The notes beneath the pieces were generated by a model, which made no database searches, was not told where the DNA came from, and saw only the letters and a list, made by a program, of their open reading frames with translations. Shown one piece after another: positions 24,464-32,586 of a stretch of 64,000 nt of DNA. Within the stretch, counting starts at the first letter, position 1. Every line of letters begins with the position of its first letter. The position numbers were made by a program, and so were the translations under genes. Location of the stretch: the NCBI GenBank assembly GCA_900446925.1, contig UAVY01000009.1, forward strand, positions 62,001-126,000, in the 5' to 3' direction. The stretch comes from Citrobacter koseri. GTDB lineage: Bacteria > Pseudomonadota > Gammaproteobacteria > Enterobacterales > Enterobacteriaceae.

Positions 24464-24815
24464 CAGTCTACGACATCACGCCGATCGGCAAGCCCAGAAT
24501 GACTCAGCGTGACAGATGGCACAAACGGCCAGCGACAGCAGCGTACTGGTCATACAAAGCGCAGGTACGTCTGCTGGGCATCGAGTTACCGGAAGCCGGT
24601 TATCACATCACGTTTGTTATCCCTATGCTCGAAGCTGGAGCAAGAAGAAGCGCGCACAACACGCGGGCAGCCACATCAGCAGAAGCCAGACAAAGACAAC
24701 CTGGAAAAGGCGCTGCTGGATGCAGTGTTTGATGAAGATAGTCACGTCTGGGATGGCCGGGTTACCAAAATCTGGGGTGGAGAAAGGGCAGATCATCATC
24801 GAGGAGGCAAAATGA
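24460..24815 (+). CDS. rusA: RusA Holliday junction resolvase
   Basis: RusA is a small endonuclease that cuts Holliday junctions. The corrected 118-residue protein starts MTVYDITPIGKPRMTQRDRW and contains SWSKKKRAQH, QKPDKDNLEKALLDAV and DEDSHVWDGRVTKIW, which include the catalytic aspartates (PDKDNL and DEDSHV). Three indels break it: missing bases near 24634 and 24665, and an extra G near 24778. The net -1 gives 119 codons. It overlaps both neighbours. Confidence 0.88.
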
Positions 24816-24959
24816 AGCCTGAGGTTATTGAGTCTCTTCGCTGGCGCTGGCTGCGTCTCCGTATTTATCGCTACCGGGGGATCTTTTCCGGTGGCATACC
24901 GCATCCTTCGCAATTACATCCGCATTGAAGCAAAACGGGAGCATCAAAATGAAGCTTGA
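24812..24959 (+). CDS. ylcG: YlcG-family small protein
   Basis: The corrected 48-residue basic protein reads MKPEVIESLRWRWLRLRIYR … SVAYRILRNYIRIEAKREHQ. The WRWLRLRIYRYRG core is that of YlcG proteins found between rusA and the antiterminator in lambdoid prophages. An extra G near 24894 breaks the frame. It overlaps rusA and the Q gene. Function unknown. Confidence 0.65.
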
Positions 24960-25746
24960 GTCCTTACCAAAATATTTTTCGCCTAAATCCATGATGCCCG
25001 GCGCTGTTCCATGCGGTATTTCAGCAGATACGCTGACTATTACTGACGTAATGGCATCCCTCGGCTACTTTCCGCAAAAGCAGCGGTGGGTATTGAATTG
25101 TATCTGGCAAAAGCCGGGGTTTTATCTTCAGACAATATCATTGCCTACATCAAGAAACTGGCAGAGCAGCGCGCAGAACGGCATGGATCGCTGCGAAAAA
25201 TGGACGAGGGGGAGCGATCAAAATTTCTCGGTATTCTGGTGCGGTATGTTTTCCGCGATTATTCCCTCAGTGCTGCAAGCCTGGTGACGTGCGGTAGCTG
25301 TCATTGGCGCTAAATTTATTGATGCGGAAGTCTTTACCAATAAAGTTACCGCGCCACGGGTAAAGCCACCACAATGGGCGAAAGACATGCGAGCCGTTAT
25401 CCCTGATGAATGGTATACGCGACGGGATGTAAGAGAGCAGGTTCGCGTCTTGTGTAAAACATGTGAGGGTAAAGGCCATGTGAAAAACGAATGCCGTTGC
25501 CGGGGGCGCGGAGAAATTCTCGATAAGAAAAAATCAGAGTTGCAGGGCGTGCCGGTTTATAAAAAATGCCCGAGATGTAAGGGAAGAGGTTACCCACGCC
25601 TGAAAGATACCGAGATTTTTAAAGCGCTGGGAGTAACGGAAATGGTATGGCGGTACAACTATAAACAGTTTTTCGATCGGCTGGTGGAGCATTGCCATAT
25701 TGAGGAATCCTATGCAGAAAAGGTTCTGGGAAACGTGACCCGATGA
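24949..25746 (+). CDS. Late antitermination protein Q
   Basis: The corrected 265-residue protein starts MKLESLPKYFSPKSMMPGAV and carries TLTITDVMASLG and YLAKAGVLSS in the N-terminal part. A DnaJ-type zinc module follows (CKTCEGKG, NECRCRGRGE, KKCPRCKGRGYPRLKD), then the terminal ETEMVWRY-type helix (ALGVTEMVWRYNYKQFFDRL). It modifies RNA polymerase at the late promoter so that it reads through terminators. One base is missing near 25079 and one is extra near 25308. The downstream promoter and terminators fit the role. Confidence 0.85.
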
Positions 25747-25763
25747 CCAGCATAATTTAGCTA

Positions 25764-25792
25764 TTGCAAAATTAACGGAAAATGGCTAACCT
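25764..25792 (+). promoter_or_regulatory. Candidate late promoter pR'
   Basis: TTGCAA, 17 bases, TAACCT lies right after the Q stop codon, where lambdoid phages place pR'. The -10 is poor (three of six), as often seen for Q-dependent promoters. Position is the main evidence. Confidence 0.4.
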
Positions 25793-25840
25793 GATCCCAA
25801 CGATGGTACATTATGCCTGTAACGTTACAAAATTTCAAAA

Positions 25841-25866
25841 CCTCGCCTCGGCGGGGTTTTCTTTTA
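25841..25866 (+). terminator. Candidate late leader terminator tR'
   Basis: CCTCGCCTCGGCGGGGTTTT with further T residues forms a GC-rich hairpin and T-run about 50 bases after the candidate pR'. It would terminate late transcripts unless Q is present. Confidence 0.7.
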
Positions 25867-26241
25867 TGGATTCCCGACGCCAATAAGACAAAGTGCGGGG
25901 AGTGTTGCGGAGCCTACATGTTCCAGCCGTCCGCAAAAGCTCACATAGGCAGGACCACAATCTGATACCGCGATAGCTTTTGTTGATCGCGCCGGAGCGG
26001 TAACCGGCAACAATGTAAGCCTCGGTTATTGCCGGGGGCTTTTTATTGGCTGTGGTCACATATCCGGGGTCTGGCAAGCATGGGGAGCCTGTGCTGGTTC
26101 ACCTGTTGTACATCCCGGGTCGGAGTGAAAAAAATTTCCTGGCAGATCTTGAAAACTGTGTAAGAGGAATTATTTTAATTATCGGACAAGCAATGCTTGC
26201 CTCTATGTTGAGCTTTTGAACAGGAATTCAGGAGGTTAATT
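25867..26241. other. Non-coding late leader region
   Basis: This 375-base stretch has no convincing gene or tRNA. It holds a second terminator-type hairpin, CCGGCAA (26004–26010) pairing with TTGCCGG (26029–26035), then GGGCTTTTT. The first 150 bases contain several short complementary stretches and could be a structured RNA. Downstream, CTTGAAA near 26150 and the hsp20 leader follow. Confidence 0.45.
26004..26045 (+). terminator. Second terminator in the late leader
   Basis: A 7-base-pair GC stem (CCGGCAA/TTGCCGG) with an 18-base loop is followed by GGGGCTTTTT. It would isolate hsp20 from basal read-through unless Q-modified polymerase passes. Confidence 0.6.
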
Positions 26242-26709
26242 ATGGCACTCAGAACCTTGTCAGCACTCCCGGTATTTGCTGATTCCATTTTCTCAGACCG
26301 CTTCAACAGGATTGACAGATTATTCAGTCAGTTAACGGGGGATACCCCTGTAGCGGCTGCGCCTTCATACGATCTCAAAAAACAGGATTCGAATCGTTAT
26401 CAACTTACGGTAAGCGTTCCTGGCTGGAAGGAGGATGAGCTTGAAATTGAAACCGTGGGTGGAAACTTGACTGTCTCTGGTAAGCGGGCCGAAGAATCTT
26501 CAGAAGAAAAAGAAAACTGGATATATCGTGGTATCCGACGCGCGGATTTCCAGTTAAGCTTTTCTTTACCTGAACACACTAAAGTGAGCGGTGCAAAACT
26601 GGAGAATGGTCTTCTGCAGGTGGATATTTACCAGGAAATTCCTGAAAGTGAGAAGCCTCAGAAAATAGCGATAGAGAGCAATCAGAAAGTGATAGAACAT
26701 AAATCATAA
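26242..26709 (+). CDS. Small heat shock protein, Hsp20/IbpA family
   Basis: This 155-residue ATP-independent holdase has the alpha-crystallin domain order of IbpA/IbpB: SYDLKKQDSNRYQLTVSVPG, EDELEIETVGGNLTVSGKRA, WIYRGIRRADFQLSFSLPEH and the A-x-x-x-n-G-L signature AKLENGLLQVDI, then a C-terminal tail (SEKPQKIAIES) carrying an IAI-type assembly motif. The ATG follows CAGGAGG. It lies between the late leader and the holin genes, an unusual place for a chaperone. A strong terminator after it suggests independent expression. It is intact. Confidence 0.9.
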   Translation: MALRTLSALPVFADSIFSDRFNRIDRLFSQLTGDTPVAAAPSYDLKKQDSNRYQLTVSVPGWKEDELEIETVGGNLTVSGKRAEESSEEKENWIYRGIRRADFQLSFSLPEHTKVSGAKLENGLLQVDIYQEIPESEKPQKIAIESNQKVIEHKS

Positions 26710-26799
26710 TTGGGTGTAAGTCTCAGCAGACTAAAGCTCCCGTTTATATAACTACTCTTTATTTCGGTATGACAATACCTTATATACTTCACCTTTCGG

Positions 26800-26823
26800 C
26801 CTGCTTTTGCAGGTCTTTTTTTG
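26800..26823 (+). terminator. Terminator after hsp20
   Basis: CCTGCTTTTGCAGGTCTTTTTTT is a clear stem-loop with a long T-run, 90 bases after the hsp20 stop. Confidence 0.8.
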
Positions 26824-27027
26824 TAAAAAAAAAGCCCGCAGAGTACGGGCATAAACACAGAGCAAATAGCTAATATTCAAGTTGTCTTCATCAACTTGTG
26901 AGAAGAATTTAACCTTAAGCGAAATTTATGTAAAGACATTATTACTTATCTGGTTATTGGCTGCCTTCGGGCGGCTTTTTTTCTTTCCCCTCGTACTGAG
27001 AGGACTCACAGCAATAGAGGGGGCTAA
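26824..27027. other. Gap between hsp20 and holin
   Basis: It contains AAAGCCCGCAGAGTACGGGC (a leftward-facing hairpin) and CTGCCTTCGGGCGGCTTTTTT (26963–26984), a rightward terminator. No gene; the hydrophobic reading frame that crosses it is an extension of the holin frame past its true start. Confidence 0.5.
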
Positions 27028-27424
27028 ATGTCCGATCCTGTTTCTGGCACTACGGTTGCCGCTGGTGGGGCTTATGGGTGCCAGTGTTTTTGGCATCGCA
27101 ACCGGTATTGATTATGGCGTGGTGTTTGGCGCTTTCGCAGGGGCCGTGTTCTACGTAGCGACAGCAGCAAACATCAGCAGGATAAAGTTGGTTTGCTATT
27201 TCGTGACGTCGTTTATTGTTGGCGTTCTCGGAGCAGGGCTTGTTGGTTCGTACCTTGCCAAGTGGACAGGTTACAGTGACAGGCCGCTTGATGCTCTCGG
27301 CGCTGTGGCAGTGGCTGCGTTGGCTATCAAACTTCTTACCTTCATCAACAGTCAGGATTTGGGAAGCTTGTTCAGTATGCTTTCGAGATTGCGCGGAGGA
27401 GGGGCCAGCAATGGTAACAAGTGA
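27028..27424 (+). CDS. Putative holin
   Basis: The corrected 131-residue protein starts MSDPVSGTTVAAGGAMGASV behind GAGGGGGC. Three hydrophobic helices follow (VFGAFAGAVFYVATAA, CYFVTSFIVGVLGAGLVGSY, ALGAVAVAALAIKLLTFI), with a short basic tail. An extra T near 27073 breaks the frame; 397 minus 1 is 132 codons. This class sits ahead of endolysins in many Salmonella-type prophages and forms the membrane lesion for endolysin release. Confidence 0.75.
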
Positions 27425-27692
27425 TCCTTCAGCGATGATCAATGCTGGTATTTGCGCGGTCATCGTTCTCGCTCTGATGTTTTACCAGCGTGATGGTGCC
27501 AGGCATCGCCCAATAGTTTCTCTACTCGCTTATTTCACTGTACTGGTTTATGCCAGCATCCCATTCCGCTATCTGTTCGGCCTCTACCAGGAATCACACT
27601 GGATGGTGGTCATCATTAATATCCTGATTTGCGCCGCCGTGCTTTGGGCTCGGGGAAACGTGGCACGTTTAATCAACATTCTTCAGAAATAA
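27411..27692 (+). CDS. Three-helix membrane protein, putative holin or antiholin
   Basis: This 93-residue protein starts MVTSDPSAMINAGICAVIVL within the end of the previous gene, after AGGAGGGGCC. Three membrane helices are visible (GICAVIVLALMFY, IVSLLAYFTVLVYASIPF, WMVVIINILICAAVLW) before a basic tail. It matches the 3TM holin class (phage_holin_3-like). Two adjacent membrane genes suggest a holin/antiholin pair. Confidence 0.7.
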   Translation: MVTSDPSAMINAGICAVIVLALMFYQRDGARHRPIVSLLAYFTVLVYASIPFRYLFGLYQESHWMVVIINILICAAVLWARGNVARLINILQK

Positions 27693-27698
27693 AAAAGG

Positions 27699-27722
27699 GA
27701 AGCGCGACATCTCCGCTTCCCT
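27699..27722 (+). terminator. Hairpin after the holin genes
   Basis: GGGAAGCGCGACATCTCCGC followed by TTCCC makes a stem just after the second holin stop. No T-run follows, so it may be an RNA stability element rather than a terminator. Confidence 0.4.
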
Positions 27723-27848
27723 GAAAGTTCGAGGCCTGGTGTTGTTCTAATGAGGTGGAGTATCGACTTTAGTCAAACTCTGTTTCGCATTTATTACATC
27801 ACACTTTGTCAGTAGTTTTTTGTCCTGCCTCAATATCGGGGTAATCAA

Positions 27849-28478
27849 ATGAATCAACAACAATTTCAGCTGGCGGCTGGTATAAGCGTCGGACTGGCCG
27901 CGCGCTGGTTTCCGCATATCGACACGGCAATGAAAGAATTCGGCATCACTGCGCCGCTCGATCAGTCCATGTTCATAGCGCAGATGGGGCATGAGTCCGG
28001 CGGGTATGAAAAGCTGGTGGAAAGCCTGAACTACACAGCCGATCGTCTTGTTCCCGTATTCGGCAAGCACCGTATCACGGCACAGCAGGCCGCCGCGCTC
28101 GGCAGAACGGCAACGCAACCGGCAAATCAGAAAGCGATTGCTAACCTGGTTTACGGCGGCGAGTGGGGCAAAAAGAACCTGGGCAATCAGGTTGCCGGTG
28201 ACGGGTGGAAATATCGCGGGCGCGGGCTGAAGCAAATCACAGGGTTAATCAACTATCGCAAATGCGGCCTGGCGCTAAAACTGGATCTGGTTACTCAGCC
28301 GGAGTTGCTGGAGCAGGACGAAAATGCAGCGCGTTCCGCAGCGTGGTTCTTTGCCACCAGCGGATGCCTTGTGTATTCCGGCGACGTGGAACGTATCACG
28401 ATCATCATCAACGGCGGTAAAAACGGTCTTGATGACCGCCGTCGTCGGTTCAATCTGGCAAAAGCCGTGCTGGTGTGA
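27849..28478 (+). CDS. Glycoside hydrolase family 19 endolysin
   Basis: This 209-residue lysozyme/chitinase-like enzyme cleaves peptidoglycan glycan strands. The GH19 signature is clear: FIAQMGHESGGYEKLVESLN with the catalytic glutamate at residue 49, NYTADRLVPVFGKH, and WKYRGRGLKQITGLINY. There is no signal peptide, so export needs the holin. The start ATG has a modest GGGGTAATC site. It is intact. Confidence 0.9.
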   Translation: MNQQQFQLAAGISVGLAARWFPHIDTAMKEFGITAPLDQSMFIAQMGHESGGYEKLVESLNYTADRLVPVFGKHRITAQQAAALGRTATQPANQKAIANLVYGGEWGKKNLGNQVAGDGWKYRGRGLKQITGLINYRKCGLALKLDLVTQPELLEQDENAARSAAWFFATSGCLVYSGDVERITIIINGGKNGLDDRRRRFNLAKAVLV

Positions 28479-28485
28479 GGCTGCT

Positions 28486-28756
28486 ATGGGAATTGAAATG
28501 ATTATCGGGCTGGCCGCAGCGGTGATTGCAGCTATCGCTGGTGCTTTTGGTTTCGGCCATGCGCGCGGCACCAGCACAGCGGAAGCCAAAAGCAGACAAG
28601 CAGCGCACCGAAGAGAACGCCGCAGCAACGGTAGCGGTAGCAGAGCGCCGGGTGGAAGTAACGAAAGAGGCCAGTAATGTACAGCAGACTGTTAACCATA
28701 TGCGTGGCGACGATGTTGATCGCGAGCTGCGCGACAACTGGATCCGCAAGGATTGA
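28486..28756 (+). CDS. Rz-like inner-membrane spanin
   Basis: The corrected 89-residue protein starts MGIEMIIGLAAAVIAAIAGA, an N-terminal membrane anchor, followed by a charged periplasmic coiled coil (ADKQRTEENAAATVAVAERR). An extra A near 28592 breaks the frame; 271 minus 1 is 90 codons. It spans the periplasm with the overlapping outer-membrane spanin to complete lysis. Confidence 0.7.
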
Positions 28757-28907
28757 GGTAGTGGACACGGCCTGCGATTGGGTTAAGCCCATCTACGGCA
28801 CGGCTCACGACTGGGATGTGCTGGACAAGCAGACGAAGCGCGACATCCTGGCGCATAACAAAACGTGGCAGGCGAACTGCCATAAGAAGCAAGCAATGAG
28901 TTTATAA
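28677..28907 (+). CDS. Rz1-like lipoprotein spanin, overlapping Rz in another frame
   Basis: This 76-residue protein begins MYSRLLTICVATMLIASCAT with a lipobox LIASC, so it is an outer-membrane lipoprotein. Its first 80 bases lie inside the Rz gene in a different frame, the classical Rz/Rz1 overlap. It is longer and less proline-rich than lambda Rz1; the two cysteines in the mature part may form a disulfide. Confidence 0.7.
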   Translation: MYSRLLTICVATMLIASCATTGSARIEVVDTACDWVKPIYGTAHDWDVLDKQTKRDILAHNKTWQANCHKKQAMSL

Positions 28908-28971
28908 ATTAAAGATCTTCTACTTGTGTGCCGATTATATTTCCATTCTTACTGTATGGAGATGGATACAC

Positions 28972-29100
28972 ATGAAAGTATTACAAACATTAGGCGGTTA
29001 CCAAGGTGGTCAGGCCGGTATTTTTCAGTACAAAAGGAATAGCGATGGGGTAGTTATTGATCCTACCGTCGGTATGAATGCTAATGCGGAAAATCATTGA
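28972..29100 (+). CDS. 42-residue protein of unknown function
   Basis: MKVLQTLGGYQGGQAGIFQY … VGMNANAENH starts at ATG 28972 after GGAGATGG. Its end overlaps the start of the next gene. A tiny gene pair between lysis and terminase genes with its own terminator is typical for cargo. No function is visible. Confidence 0.45.
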   Translation: MKVLQTLGGYQGGQAGIFQYKRNSDGVVIDPTVGMNANAENH

Positions 29101-29332
29101 GATTTCTAACGATGATTGGAGTGGGATGATTAATCGGTTAGAAAACATTGGCAAGAAAGTCGTTGATTTGACGGAGATAAAACAAGAGATCGCAGATGAG
29201 CTCGGGATGAATAACACTGAGACGGCCGCCGTGGTTGCTATATTGGAACACGAAGGAACATTCGACCATTATGGCGGATTTATCGGTGGCGGGGAGTCAG
29301 TTTCAATTCATCTACGTAGGGATGATGACTAA
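29084..29332 (+). CDS. Small acidic protein of unknown function
   Basis: This 82-residue protein starts MRKIIEISNDDWSGMINRLE, with the ATG inside the previous gene. The middle (VDLTEIKQEIADELGMNNTE) is helical and could be HTH-like; the end (FDHYGGFIGGGESVSIHLRR) is beta-rich. I cannot assign a family. The pair ends at a strong terminator. Confidence 0.5.
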   Translation: MRKIIEISNDDWSGMINRLENIGKKVVDLTEIKQEIADELGMNNTETAAVVAILEHEGTFDHYGGFIGGGESVSIHLRRDDD

Positions 29333-29356
29333 TTCAAACTGGTTTTAAGGGGACAG

Positions 29357-29378
29357 GCCTCGAATTCGCGAGGCTTTT
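29357..29378 (+). terminator. Rho-independent terminator
   Basis: GCCTCGAATTCGCGAGGCTTTTTA has a 6-base-pair stem and T-run, closing the small two-gene unit before the convergent minus-strand genes. Confidence 0.75.
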
Positions 29379-29427
29379 TATTGCCATCACCATGGGCAGA
29401 CCCATCGTAATGGCGAAATCACAGTAT

Positions 29428-29634
29428 TTATCGATATAACCGACCAAGTGCCTTAATGGCTGCGATTCTAATCTCTATATCATCACTTTGGCTTAATTTG
29501 TGTAGTTCCTGGGTAATGTTATCCGCTTGGCATCTACCTTCGCCTAACGCATAGATTGCAGCAAGTTTGATGTCTTTTGGCTGGGTCATCATCTGCAACA
29601 AAAGCATGTTAGCTATTGGTTGCGGCATGCTCAT
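29428..29634 (-). CDS. Small HEAT-repeat-like protein
   Basis: This 68-residue protein starts MSMPQPIANMLLLQMMTQPK behind AAAGGGAATAA. The pattern DIKLAAIYALGEGRCQADNI … DIEIRIAAIKALGRLYR is two helical hairpins of HEAT type (aliphatic-AA-x-ALG repeats). HEAT repeats bind proteins. It is on the minus strand next to another minus-strand gene between lysis and packaging modules, so it probably is expressed outside the late operon. Confidence 0.55.
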   Translation of the reverse strand: MSMPQPIANMLLLQMMTQPKDIKLAAIYALGEGRCQADNITQELHKLSQSDDIEIRIAAIKALGRLYR

Positions 29635-29748
29635 ATTTATTCCCTTTAATGAGATAAACACTGGTACTCACAGACAAGCTGGAAATGTGCTGTTGCGAGT
29701 ACCTCATCGGTTTAAACGTGCATATACGTTTAACGCATATGCCAGTAT

Positions 29749-30186
29749 TTATGGATTTCCTAAGATTATCGCGTTATCTATACGATCCCAGCACTCAGTA
29801 AAGTCAAACACCTTTTTTGCACTCGATACTGAGCCCCAGTGCTCCTTGAGATTCATAGCGTGGCGGTAAGTGGTTGCGATCGGATAGTCATGGTAGCCTT
29901 TTTCGTCAGCCACGATCGCGCGAGTTCTACCTTCGTCAAACCTTGTTATGCCATCGCGAGAAATGTGCATTATCGATGGGTTTAGCTCTCCGCCGTGCGT
30001 CATCCATTCTCTGATAGAAGTCAGCTTGGTGCTTATTGGGTCGTACCCATCCTCTTTGAATTGAGCCAAGGCAACTTCTTTTGCCCAAGCACTGTTAACG
30101 ATAAGAATCACTGCCTTATCGCTTTGATCTGAATTTTCGCAAATATTCCAGATTTTTTTATAGGCGGGAGTTACACATCTAATCAT
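29749..30186 (-). CDS. Protein of unknown function in the pre-terminase cargo site
   Basis: This 145-residue protein is taken to start MIRCVTPAYKKIWNICENSD at 30186, after GGAAGAAC. The stretch MHISRDGITRFDEGRTRAIV (DG-x-R-x-x-x-G-R-T-R) resembles the ligand-binding motif of ParB/sulfiredoxin-like folds, where a DGxHR-type loop binds nucleotide. That likeness is weak. Minus strand, no operon partner except possibly the HEAT-like gene downstream. Confidence 0.5.
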   Translation of the reverse strand: MIRCVTPAYKKIWNICENSDQSDKAVILIVNSAWAKEVALAQFKEDGYDPISTKLTSIREWMTHGGELNPSIMHISRDGITRFDEGRTRAIVADEKGYHDYPIATTYRHAMNLKEHWGSVSSAKKVFDFTECWDRIDNAIILGNP

Positions 30187-30296
30187 TGTTCTTCCTTTTC
30201 TATCAGCCACTGGAATCATTATCGTCAATTCACTGAGAAAGCTTAAGCGTATTTCACTTTATGGCGACCATCGAATCAAAATAACGGAGTAAAACA

Positions 30297-31301
30297 ATGG
30301 CAAAACCGGACTGGGGCGAGCTTCAGCAACGGTTCCTGTCCGACAATGCCGCTACCGGCGTATCACCGAAGGATTGGTGTGAAGCGCAGGGACTGAATTA
30401 CGCAACAGCCCGCCGATACATAAAAAGACCAACTGCGCAGAAAACTGCGCAGAAAAAATTGCGCACTGCGCAAAAGGAAAAATGTGCAAAAGAGTTGGTG
30501 GATGATGACGGTCTTACTGCCCAACAGCGTTTATTTGTCGCGGAATACCTGAAGGACAATAACGCCACTGCCGCCGCTGCACGCGCAGGATATAGTGACC
30601 CAAACTATGGTCGTCAGCTCATAGCGAATCCTAACGTTGCGCAGGTGATTGCGCAGCAGCAGAAAGAATCATTAATGCGCACACTTGGCAGCGCAGACGA
30701 GGTGCTTGCGCAGATGTGGCAACTCGCCACTTTCGACGCAAACCAGCTTTCGCAATATCGTCGTGGATGCTGTCGGTATTGCTGGGGCTTCGGCCATCAG
30801 TACCAGTGGCGGGATGCTGTTGAGTATGAAGAAAAGCGAATCGAAGCGGTTGAACGCAAACGGCGCCAGCCTGAGGAACGGCGCCAGCCTGAGGACGTGG
30901 GCGGATATGGATATGACCATACGCAGGAACCAAACCCGGAATGTCCACGCTGCAATGGCGATGGGATAGGCCAGCCATTTTTTGCTGATACCCGCAAGTT
31001 GCCCACTACGGCAGCGCTGGCATATTCCGGCGTTAAGCTCGGCAAGCACGGCGTTGAAATTACCGCGATAAGCCGCGAACGGATGTTTGAAGCCGTAATG
31101 AAGCGCCTCGGCCTGGCGGACAGTGAATTTGCGCAGCGACTTCAACAGATTGAAATCGAGCGGCGCCAGCTTGAAGTGGATAAACTACGGAAAGAACTGG
31201 CCGCCGATCCAGAAGATGAAGAGCCGTTGCCGGTTGCTATCGCTATTAACATAGTCGATGCGCGCGTAAGGAGTGATGACGATGATAGCTCCGACGCTTA
31301 A
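30297..31301 (+). CDS. Terminase small subunit
   Basis: This 334-residue protein should bind the packaging site and regulate the large subunit. The N-terminal 120 residues include the DNA-binding terminase_2-type region (LTAQQRLFVAEYLKDNNATA, AAARAGYSDPNYGRQLIANP). A zinc module (RRGCCRYCWGFGHQYQW … CPRCNGDGIGQPFF) and a charged C-terminal helix follow. Two low-complexity tracts stand out: TAQKTAQKKLRTAQKEK near residue 45 and RRQPEERRQPED near residue 185. It overlaps the large subunit gene. Confidence 0.82.
   Translation: MAKPDWGELQQRFLSDNAATGVSPKDWCEAQGLNYATARRYIKRPTAQKTAQKKLRTAQKEKCAKELVDDDGLTAQQRLFVAEYLKDNNATAAAARAGYSDPNYGRQLIANPNVAQVIAQQQKESLMRTLGSADEVLAQMWQLATFDANQLSQYRRGCCRYCWGFGHQYQWRDAVEYEEKRIEAVERKRRQPEERRQPEDVGGYGYDHTQEPNPECPRCNGDGIGQPFFADTRKLPTTAALAYSGVKLGKHGVEITAISRERMFEAVMKRLGLADSEFAQRLQQIEIERRQLEVDKLRKELAADPEDEEPLPVAIAINIVDARVRSDDDDSSDA
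30427..30475. repeat. TGCGCA-rich tract, candidate packaging site
   Basis: Four copies of the palindrome TGCGCA lie within about 50 bases, embedded as ACTGCGCAGAAA-type repeats inside the small-terminase gene, where headful phages often have pac. More copies follow at 30640–30690. The packaging role is inference. Confidence 0.4.
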
Positions 31302-32586
31302 TATCCCTCAGGCACAATTTCTGGCGATGCCGCATAAGTTTAAAGCCTACGTAGCCGGATTCGGTTCCGGTAAAACGTGGGTTGGTTGTGGCGGCATCTG
31401 TAAGGGGATGTGGGAACACCCAAAAATCAACCAGGGCTACTTTGCGCCGACGTACCCGCAAATTCGTGACATTTTTTATCCCACAGTTGAGGAAGTAGCC
31501 CATGACTGGGGGCTGAACGTCAAAATCAACGAGGGTAATAAAGAGGTTCATTTCTACGCCGGGCGCCAGTATCGAGGAACGACGATTTGCCGTTCAATGG
31601 AAAAGCCACAGACCATCGTTGGTTTCAAAATAGGTAATGCGCTGATTGATGAACTGGATGTCATGGTCGCCAAAAAGGCGCAATTGGCCTGGCGAAAAAT
31701 TATTGCTCGTATGCGTTACAAAGTGCCTGGTCTGCGTAACGGAATAGACGTCACCACGACACCTGAAGGGTTTAAGTTCGTCTATCAGCAGTTCGTGAAG
31801 GCGGTACGTGAAAAGCCAGAACTTGCGACCCTGTACGGCCTTGTTCAGGCTTCTACCTTCGATAACGAAAAGAACCTGCCGGATGACTATATTCCTTCGC
31901 TCCTGGCGAGTTATCCGCCGGAACTGATCAAGGCATATCTGCGCGGCCAGTTCACTAACCTGACCAGCGGCACGATTTATCATCAGTTTGACCGGACTCT
32001 CAATAATTCCACTGAAGAAGAGCAGCCAGGAGAGCCGTTGTATATCGGGATGGATTTTAACGTCGGAAGATGGCCGGGATCGTCCACGTTCTTCGGCTTG
32101 GTTTACCACATGCGGTGACAGAAATTATCAACGCTTATGATACGCCGGATATGATTCGCATCATTAAAGAGCGGTTTTGGCTGTATGACGGTGGTGACTA
32201 TCGTAAGGTGCGGGAAATTTATATTTACCCGGATGCCTCCGGTGACTCTAGAAAATCCAATAACGCCAGCAAGACCGATATTGAGCAGCTTCGGCAGGCG
32301 GGATTCAATGTCATTGTGGATGAAGCAAACCCGCCAGTTAAAGACCGTATCAACTCCATGAATGCTATGTTCTGTAACGGTAACGGCGAGCGGCGTTACA
32401 AAGTGAACGTGAAACGCTGCCGGTATATGCCGACTGCCTTGAGCAGCAGGTATGGGATAAAAACCGGCGAACCAGACAAAAAGAGCGACAACGATCACCC
32501 CCAATGACGGTGCTGGGTATTTCATTGTGAAACAGTTCCCAATCGTCAGGCCTGCTTTCTCCATCTCGCTGGACACAACATTCTGA
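31282..32586 (+). CDS. Terminase large subunit
   Basis: This ATPase-nuclease packages DNA into proheads. The Walker A motif is GFGSGKT (residues 26–32) and Walker B ALIDELDVM; the nuclease domain begins at LYIGMDFNVGKMAGIVHVL with its first catalytic aspartate, and continues EIYIYPDASGDSRKSNNASK and HPNDGAGYFIV. The corrected protein is 434 residues. Four indels break the second half: missing bases near 32067 and 32416, extra bases near 32463 and 32504. The ATG at 31282 is 9 bases after AAGGAG. Confidence 0.9.

Noticed and set aside
25835..26077. 80-codon minus-strand frame in the late leader
   Set aside because: It runs through two terminator hairpins and lacks a ribosome-binding site.
25867..26080. 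tRNA genes between Q and the lysis genes, as in some Stx phages
   Set aside because: I could not find a cloverleaf with T-loop and acceptor stem; the hairpins present are terminators.
26882..27027. N-terminal extension of the holin frame
   Set aside because: It crosses a terminator and contains no family sequence; the true start MSDPVSG at 27028 joins after removing one base.
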